From the NCBI GenBank assembly GCA_051251725.1, contig JBPOFN010000033.1, positions 1-48,019 on the forward strand: a stretch of DNA of 48,019 nucleotides. Direction: 5' to 3'. Each line of letters begins with the position of its first letter. Within the stretch, counting starts at the first letter, position 1. Origin of the DNA: JALZUE01 sp051251725. GTDB lineage: Bacteria; Pseudomonadota; Gammaproteobacteria; Enterobacterales; Alteromonadaceae. The translations under genes and the position numbers were made by a program. Positions 9,262 to 15,175 of this stretch are shown here, one piece after another. The notes beneath the pieces were generated by a model. That model worked only from the letters and a program-made list of their open reading frames with translations. It had not been told where the DNA came from and searched no databases.

Positions 9262-9308
9262 ACCTTACTTGTACATTGTTATTCAATTTATTGCTTGCCC
9301 AACAGACT

Positions 9309-10184
9309 ATGACTGCAAATTATGCTCAGATCAGCGCTGGAAAAATTTCTAAAGAAAATGAAATTTATTATCGAGACAATGGTTATTTGATTGCTGATGA
9401 TCTTATTTCAAAAGAAGAGATTGCAGCGCTTAAATATGAAACCAATCAAATATTTAGAGGCCGAAGAGGTAACATAGAAGGGCTGCTATCTTTATCCGAA
9501 AATATGACAGATGAAGCTGTTTTAAAAGAATATGTGGCGATTCATTTTCCTCATAAAATATCGCCGGTTATCTATAACAGCCTGTCACACATCAAGGTCA
9601 CTGAGATTTTAAATAAAATCATCAGTGACAATGTAAAATGCATACAGTCGATGCTTTTTGTTAAAGGCCCAGGAAAATCGGGACAATCTTGGCATCAAGA
9701 TGAATATTTTATCCCTACCAGGGATTGCTCTTTAACGGGCGTTTGGATAGCAATAGATGACGCGACCATAGAAAATGGCTGCTTGTGGCTTATTCCTGGG
9801 TCGAATAAACCGGCTTATATATATCCAAGAATAGAAAATACTGACTTAAACTTTGCCGATCTAGATACGGTTGATGTTTCCGGTTTTTCTAAACAAAAAA
9901 TCATACCGGTAGCAGTAAAGCGCGGAACCGTCGTTTTTTTCAATGGTTATACCCTGCATAGTTCGTTAAAAAACAGTAGCAATGATCAATTCCGTATTGC
10001 CTTGGTTAATCATTATATGAGTGCGGAGTCGATGTTACCTTGGGATCAAGATGGAAAGTTACCGCCAACAGCTGACTTACGAGATATTGTTATGGTGACT
10101 GGACAAGACCCTTACAGGCACAAGGGCGTTGTTGATATAAATCAGCCTTATTTACGACCTGATGTTCTGGATATTAAAAAATGA
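9309..10184 (+). CDS. Phytanoyl-CoA dioxygenase (PhyH) family Fe(II)/2-oxoglutarate oxygenase
   Basis: A non-heme iron, 2-oxoglutarate-dependent oxygenase of unknown substrate. It opens with YYRDNGYLIADDLIS, typical of PhyH, and has the facial triad H129-x-D131 (WHQDE) and H217 (YTLHSS), with R229 (QFRIAL) as likely 2-oxoglutarate anchor. WLIPGSNKP is the usual PhyH core. No signal peptide, so cytoplasmic. ATG 9309 is preferred over TTG 9276, which would add 11 residues; neither has a strong ribosome site, so the start is uncertain. Its stop overlaps the next gene by 4 nt (ATGA), implying translational coupling. The setting points to oxidation or demethylation of a sugar-derived or small substrate rather than phytanoyl-CoA. 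Confidence 0.88.
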   Translation: MTANYAQISAGKISKENEIYYRDNGYLIADDLISKEEIAALKYETNQIFRGRRGNIEGLLSLSENMTDEAVLKEYVAIHFPHKISPVIYNSLSHIKVTEILNKIISDNVKCIQSMLFVKGPGKSGQSWHQDEYFIPTRDCSLTGVWIAIDDATIENGCLWLIPGSNKPAYIYPRIENTDLNFADLDTVDVSGFSKQKIIPVAVKRGTVVFFNGYTLHSSLKNSSNDQFRIALVNHYMSAESMLPWDQDGKLPPTADLRDIVMVTGQDPYRHKGVVDINQPYLRPDVLDIKK

Positions 10185-11002
10185 AGATTGAATTTTATTA
10201 TCCCCGTTGGGGCAGTGAACACCTTAAATGGGATGAATTTTTAAAGAAAGTAGCAGATGCCGGTTATAACGGTGTTGAATATGCTGTTGCCAGTAATACA
10301 AGCTTAGGTGAATTACAGAACATTAGTAAACAGCTACAAGCTTATGGTTTAAAGTTAATTTTACAACATTTTGATACCTATGAGCCTGACTTTAAAAAAC
10401 ATTACGCCGCCTATAAAAATTGGTTAACACTCGTGCAGCCTATTAAAGCGATTAAAATAAACTCACAAACGGGTCGAGATTTTTTTAGTTTTAATGAAAA
10501 TAATCAGCTGATCACACTGGCACAAAAATTCGCCCAAGCTAATGACATTGAAATATGTCACGAGACACATCGCAGTAAATTTAGTTTTGCGTGTCACATC
10601 ACCAAAGATTTTTTGCAACATCACCCTGAGTTAAAAATTACTTTAGATGCTTCCCACTGGGTCGCTGTTGCTGAGTCTTATTTGGAAGAGCAGAGTGAAG
10701 CTATGGCTTTAGCTTTAGCTCGAACAGAGCATATTCATGCAAGAGTTGGCCATACACAAAGCCCTCAAGTTACTGATCCTCGAGCCCCCCAATGGCAAGA
10801 AGCCTTAAACTACCATCTTAGCTGGTGGGACAAGATCATCGAACGAAAAAAGAAAAACAATGATGCGGTACTAACAATAACCACTGAGTTTGGGCCAGCG
10901 CCTTATATGATGACTGCGCCTGATACAACTGCACCAATAGCGAGCCAGTGGGCGTTAAATGAATATATTAAGAATTTATTAATCGCACGACATACTAACT
11001 AG
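10181..11002 (+). CDS. Sugar phosphate isomerase/epimerase-like TIM-barrel protein
   Basis: A 273-residue xylose-isomerase-like (AP endonuclease family 2 fold) TIM barrel. It starts IEFYYPRWGSEHLKWDEFLKKVADAGYNGVEYA. The likely metal ligands are the Glu in CHETHRS, the Asp in ITLDASHW, the His in HIHARVGH and the Glu in TITTEFGP, spaced as in this family. The substrate is unknown. It overlaps the PhyH gene by 4 nt, so the two are one transcript and perhaps act in sequence. Its stop codon TAG (11000-11002) is formed across the left edge of a MITE-like element, so the last residues may have been changed by that insertion. Confidence 0.88.
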   Translation: MKIEFYYPRWGSEHLKWDEFLKKVADAGYNGVEYAVASNTSLGELQNISKQLQAYGLKLILQHFDTYEPDFKKHYAAYKNWLTLVQPIKAIKINSQTGRDFFSFNENNQLITLAQKFAQANDIEICHETHRSKFSFACHITKDFLQHHPELKITLDASHWVAVAESYLEEQSEAMALALARTEHIHARVGHTQSPQVTDPRAPQWQEALNYHLSWWDKIIERKKKNNDAVLTITTEFGPAPYMMTAPDTTAPIASQWALNEYIKNLLIARHTN

Positions 11003-11207
11003 GGTCTGTTGATCTTTGTTTATAATTTATGCTGAGAGATAAAATTGTCTAAGACAATTTTAGCCTCAGCCCGAAGGGCAATGACTATTTAAACCCTTAA
11101 CGGCATTAGAATTCGTTTATTTAGAACAACTAAACGACACTCATTCTGCTTTGTTAATGTCTCAAATAGCCTATTGCATAAAAATAATACAAAGATCAAC
11201 AGACCCT
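11001..11207. mobile_element. MITE-like element with 19-bp perfect terminal inverted repeats
   Basis: AGGGTCTGTTGATCTTTGT (11001-11019) and its exact reverse complement (11189-11207) bound 207 bp without coding capacity. TA lies at both ends (11000-11001 and 11207-11208), as expected for TA-target elements of IS630/Tc1-mariner type. Inside is a near-perfect hairpin, with GCTGAG (11031) and CTCAGC (11065) enclosing AAAATTGTCT / AGACAATTTT. No transposase is present, so mobilisation would be in trans. Confidence 0.85.
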
Positions 11208-11452
11208 AACCTAAACTCGGGATAACAACTTGCTTTCTAGCAGCTGTTTTTCCTTATTACTGCGTTAAATTTGATTGCAATACGCCCCCATGGATGGGGA
11301 AGGTAGAGCGACGTTTGAACCAAAGCCGAGACTCGCTATTGACGCTCAAATTTTCCTTGTACTAAGAAAAAACCTCAAGCTAGAATAGATGAAATATCAA
11401 AAGTATATGTATTTCATATTGTTAGCTAATTTCTTATCCCGAGTTCAGGTTA
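11207..11452. mobile_element. Second MITE-like element abutting the first
   Basis: TAACCTAAACTCGGGATAA (11207-11225) and TTATCCCGAGTTCAGGTTA (11434-11452) are inverted with one mismatch, bounding 246 bp. Imperfect complementarity continues inward: TTCTAGC plus T-rich sequence near 11235 faces GCTAGAA near 11380. The element begins in the TA that ends the first one and ends 43 bp before the GH120 start, so it may affect that gene's promoter. No coding capacity. Confidence 0.75.
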
Positions 11453-11495
11453 ACTAAAACAAACAACCAAAGTTCAATCAATACAAGGTTACCTT

Positions 11496-13403
11496 ATGAA
11501 GACATTACATAGACTTTTCATCACATTAATAACGATATGTTCTTTAAGTGTTGCAGCGACCGAATATCATGTCTCCGTTCATGGCAATGATAAAAATTCA
11601 GGCACATCTAACAAACCTTTTAGAACCATTACCGCAGGGGCTAATATTGCGCGTGCAGGCGATGTGATCACAGTTCATGAAGGCATTTATCGAGAACGTG
11701 TTAACCCTATTAATGGCGGCACCAATCATAATAATAGAATTATTTACCAAGCGGCGCCAAATGAAAAAGTTATCATTAAAGGCTCTGAAATAATAACGAA
11801 TTGGCAAAAACAACAAGGTAATGTTTGGAAAGTTGTGATCCCCAATAGCTTTTTTAAAGATTACAATCCGTATGCTGATGTTTTAATCGGTGATTGGTTT
11901 AACAATAAAGGAATGACTCATCACACCGGAGAAGTTTTTCTTAATGGTAAATCATTATTTGAGAAAGCCAGTTTGAATGATGTAATGACATCAAAACCCT
12001 ATCCAGATGCGCGCGACCAAGAGGCGTCAACTTATACTTGGTACGCTGAAGTTACGCAAGAAAACACAACCATCTGGGCGAACTTCCAAGCGTTTAATCC
12101 CAATAAAGAATTGGTTGAAATCAACGTACGAGCAAGCTGTTTTTATCCCAAGCAACCCGGTATTAATTACATCACAGTACGTGGGTTTACTATGTCACAA
12201 GCTGCGACACAATGGGCAGCACCAACGGCTGAACAAATAGGCTTAATTGGTACTCATTGGAGTAAAGGTTGGATAATTGAAAATAATAGGGTCAGTAATT
12301 CAAAATCAGTCGGTATTACTTTAGGAAAAGACAGAAGCACCGGACACAATGTTTGGCTACATAACCGGGCTAAAGGTGGCGCTACACATTACAATGAAGT
12401 TATTTTCAAAGCGCTTGATATTGGTTGGTCGAAAGAAAAAATAGGTTCTCATTTAGTGCGTAATAATGTGGTTTTTGACTGCGGTCAAGCAGGGATTGTT
12501 GGTAGTTTAGGCGCGATTTTTAGTGAAATTTCTAATAACCATATCTACGATATTTGGACAAAAAGAATTTTTAAAGGCGCAGAAATGGCTGGCATCAAAA
12601 TCCATGCACCCATTGATATGCTGATCAAAAATAATCATGTCCACAATACTGGGCGAGGTATTTGGCTTGATTGGATGACACAAGGCGCAAGGGTTACCGG
12701 TAATTTATTATATGACAATACTACCGACGACATCCATATAGAAGTAAACCATGGCCCATACTTAGTAGATAATAATATATTTTTATCAGAATTAGCCATT
12801 AGAGATTGGTCACAAGGCGGTGCTTATGCTCATAATTTAGTTGCCGGTAAAATTGAAGTAAGGCACTCGACAGGACGTTTTACGCCGTATCATTTACCGC
12901 ATTCTACTAAGGTTGCAGGGGTAAGCGATATTAATTCTGGCGATAATCGTTTTTTTAATAATATTTTTATAAAAGCTGAAAAGGGTGAAGAATCCGCAAA
13001 AGAAAAAGAGAATCAATCTTACGGATTACACGGCTATAAAATTGCAAAGTACCCAAATATATCTTCAGGAAATATTTATTTAAATGGCGCAAAGCCGCAA
13101 GTCGACGAGGTTAATTTTCTTGAAAAATCACGATTTAATCCCGCTATAAAAATAAAGAAAAAAGGAGATGAGGTTTATCTTGAACTTACATTAGATGATT
13201 TTACTTCTGATGTGTTTACCAACATAGTTACTACCGAAATATTGGGGACAACATTTATCTCCGAAGCTATGTTTGAAAACCCGGATGAGTCTCCTTATGT
13301 GTTAGATACTGACTATTGGGGTAAAACTAGAGTTAACAACAAACCGTCACCCGGCCCATTTGAAATCATAAAAAAAGATAGCGCTATCTACAAGGTTTGG
13401 TAG
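11496..13403 (+). CDS. Exported GH120-like beta-xylosidase (right-handed parallel beta-helix)
   Basis: 635 residues: signal peptide (~1-20, cleavage near SVAA) and then a right-handed parallel beta-helix over nearly the whole chain. It begins EYHVSVHGNDKNSGTSNKPF and has the GDVITVHEGIYRERV motif. From memory, the alignment to the founding GH120 beta-xylosidase XylC (about 640 residues) runs end to end. It includes the helix motif NRIIYQAAPNEKVIIKGSE, the C-terminal VLDTDYWG...IYKVW, and the catalytic pair D392 (IWLDW) and E416 (IEVNHGPYLVDNN). Expected role: release of xylose from xylooligosaccharides in the periplasm or outside. AAGGT precedes the ATG. It lies downstream of the MITE pair, in the cassette controlled by the AraC gene. 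Confidence 0.87.
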   Translation: MKTLHRLFITLITICSLSVAATEYHVSVHGNDKNSGTSNKPFRTITAGANIARAGDVITVHEGIYRERVNPINGGTNHNNRIIYQAAPNEKVIIKGSEIITNWQKQQGNVWKVVIPNSFFKDYNPYADVLIGDWFNNKGMTHHTGEVFLNGKSLFEKASLNDVMTSKPYPDARDQEASTYTWYAEVTQENTTIWANFQAFNPNKELVEINVRASCFYPKQPGINYITVRGFTMSQAATQWAAPTAEQIGLIGTHWSKGWIIENNRVSNSKSVGITLGKDRSTGHNVWLHNRAKGGATHYNEVIFKALDIGWSKEKIGSHLVRNNVVFDCGQAGIVGSLGAIFSEISNNHIYDIWTKRIFKGAEMAGIKIHAPIDMLIKNNHVHNTGRGIWLDWMTQGARVTGNLLYDNTTDDIHIEVNHGPYLVDNNIFLSELAIRDWSQGGAYAHNLVAGKIEVRHSTGRFTPYHLPHSTKVAGVSDINSGDNRFFNNIFIKAEKGEESAKEKENQSYGLHGYKIAKYPNISSGNIYLNGAKPQVDEVNFLEKSRFNPAIKIKKKGDEVYLELTLDDFTSDVFTNIVTTEILGTTFISEAMFENPDESPYVLDTDYWGKTRVNNKPSPGPFEIIKKDSAIYKVW

Positions 13404-13529
13404 AGCGCTGATTATATTCCGACAGTTTTAATGACTGGTTGTTAATAATATGATGAGAGTTACTCTTAGCTTTAAGGTTTATACTTTAAATCAAATGATT
13501 AACTCTCAACTTTTGAGGTGAGTTACAAG

Positions 13530-13560
13530 TTGTAGTTGGCGCTAAAACAACCATCTACAA
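13530..13560. terminator. Weak hairpin between the converging GH120 and regulator genes
   Basis: TTGTAGTTGGC and its near-complement (13550-13560, ending CTACAA) form a stem with one mismatch and a 9-nt loop. It abuts the stop codon of the minus-strand regulator. There is no clear T tract, so its terminator role is doubtful. Confidence 0.35.
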
Positions 13561-13636
13561 TTAAGCTAACGCGGCTTTGACCGTTTTTAGAATTTGTTCT
13601 TTATTGGATGGTTTGAGGATATAACCTTTTAAGCCA
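13561..13636. repeat. Right copy of the 76-bp direct repeat
   Basis: This is the 3' end of the intact response-regulator gene and matches 8102-8177 at 74/76 positions in the same orientation. It marks the right edge of the carbohydrate cassette. Confidence 0.85.
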
Positions 13637-14838
13637 TAGTGAGCCCATTTTTTTACATTCTCTTTATTTTTATTGCCGGTTAACGCAATCACTGGAATAT
13701 CTACGCCGCCTGATAATTGCCGTATTTGTTTGGTGGCATTTAAGCCATCAAGATTTGGCATATATAAATCCATTATAATAAGGTCAAATGAGTTATCTTT
13801 GATGATACTAAGTGCGCGCAAACCATCTTCTGCTTCTGTTATCTCAAAGTTTTCTTTCGCTAAGACACTGCTTAACATTTCTCGATATAAGGCATTATCT
13901 TCTACAATCAGCACTTTGTTTTTATTGCTTTTTTGCTCAGACGCTTCAGGTTCGATGATTTCCGGCTCGATGTGCTCATTGTCCTGATCAACAATTAATC
14001 CTGCTTTTATTTTTTCTCTGTTTTTAATGGAAGGGACATGATGAATTAAGCCTTTAGATTTAGTGGCCGCTGTTTTTATCGCAAGTTGTTGCTCTAGCAG
14101 TTGTTGAATAATGTCGTCTAAGCTATTTTTAATGTCTTCTTCTAAATGTTTCAATAACGGGGTAACACAGTTTTGCTTAATTGCAGATAATAAATCTTCT
14201 GGTTCTGTGCCTAATTGTTCTGTATTTGACTCTGTTTCAGCGGTTTGTTCAACAGGTTGTTCAACATCATCTTCAACTGCGGTTACTTGGCTAAGTTGCT
14301 CTTTACTATTGTCTATTTTGTCCAATAATTGGCGTTTACAGTGACTGCTTTGATCGATTAATTTTTTAAGATCGTCATCAAATTGTTCAAAGGTTGTGTG
14401 ATTAAACTCTTCAATCGAGCCTTTTAAATTACACTGTACTAAGCCATTTTGGATTATCATCAATAATCTTAACTTTTCAAACAAGGGTTGAAAGATAAAG
14501 TAGTTATCAAAAAGGCCTTTCATGCAGCAACGAAAAGCAAGTGCTGATTCTCTATTACGACAAAGTAAAATTGCAAAATGTGGCGTTATTAACCTTTTTT
14601 CAGCTAATAATTCAGAATAATATTCAATACATTTATCCACACTTGATAAAGCAAAAATCAAAATAGAAGGTTTACTTTCATCTAGAAAATCGTTGGTATC
14701 ATCGTTTAAGGGAACGGCTCTGTATTCCTCAATATTATTTGAAATAATGGCAGAGACGCCGGAGATATCCTCTTCTTTCTCAAAAATCATCACTACTTGC
14801 GGGTGTCTATTCGAAAGCTGGGTTGATTTAGTTTTCAT
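13561..14838 (-). CDS. Response regulator with degenerate N-terminal receiver and C-terminal REC domain
   Basis: 425 residues ending the kinase/HPt operon. Residues ~10-130 look like a receiver fold lacking the acidic pocket (QVVMIFEKEEDISGV, LIFALSS). Residues ~140-290 are acidic and Gln-rich helices, probably coiled coil. Residues ~308-425 are a canonical REC domain, with acidic pair VEDN, phosphorylation site D357 (LIIMDLYMPNLDG), Thr in IALTG and Lys in ILKPSN. There is no DNA-binding or enzymatic output domain, so output is presumably by protein contact. Its start overlaps the end of the HPt gene by 11 nt. A broken copy of its 3' end lies at 8102-8260. Confidence 0.87.
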   Translation of the reverse strand: MKTKSTQLSNRHPQVVMIFEKEEDISGVSAIISNNIEEYRAVPLNDDTNDFLDESKPSILIFALSSVDKCIEYYSELLAEKRLITPHFAILLCRNRESALAFRCCMKGLFDNYFIFQPLFEKLRLLMIIQNGLVQCNLKGSIEEFNHTTFEQFDDDLKKLIDQSSHCKRQLLDKIDNSKEQLSQVTAVEDDVEQPVEQTAETESNTEQLGTEPEDLLSAIKQNCVTPLLKHLEEDIKNSLDDIIQQLLEQQLAIKTAATKSKGLIHHVPSIKNREKIKAGLIVDQDNEHIEPEIIEPEASEQKSNKNKVLIVEDNALYREMLSSVLAKENFEITEAEDGLRALSIIKDNSFDLIIMDLYMPNLDGLNATKQIRQLSGGVDIPVIALTGNKNKENVKKWAHYGLKGYILKPSNKEQILKTVKAALA

Positions 14839-15175
14839 TGATAATAACCTCGTATACTTGCTTTATTGCATTATTTATCAAAATAATATGCTCTTTACAT
14901 TGTGCCTTATCTTTCATTAAAGCGATCTTTTCAAGTGATTCTAATAAGTCGCCGGTTTGCTCTGCGCCAACAGCGCGGGCAGAGGTTTTTAAAAAGTGTG
15001 CGGTTTCTTTTATTTGGTTAAAGTCGTCTTGCTTGTATTGCGCAATAATGCTTTTCATTGATGCATGCGCTTGTTTAATGAATTCAACTTCAAACTTTCT
15101 AATGGTTTCAGGCTCGTTACCAATCAAGTCAACCATCACGTTTTTATTTAATATTTCAGATGGGGAATTACGCAT
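14828..15175 (-). CDS. HPt-domain phosphotransfer protein
   Basis: A stand-alone 115-residue histidine phosphotransfer protein. Its four-helix signature is KETAHFLKTSARAVGAE with the phospho-accepting H60. It overlaps the kinase gene upstream by 8 nt and the regulator gene downstream by 11 nt, so the three are co-translated. The hybrid kinase ends in a receiver and has no HPt of its own. This protein therefore completes the His-Asp-His-Asp relay from kinase REC (D860) to the regulator (D357). Confidence 0.9.
   Translation of the reverse strand: MRNSPSEILNKNVMVDLIGNEPETIRKFEVEFIKQAHASMKSIIAQYKQDDFNQIKETAHFLKTSARAVGAEQTGDLLESLEKIALMKDKAQCKEHIILINNAIKQVYEVIINEN

Noticed and set aside
8102..13636. 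Prophage or integrative element
   Set aside because: The bracketing repeats are suggestive, but there are no integrase, excisionase, phage structural or conjugation genes between them.
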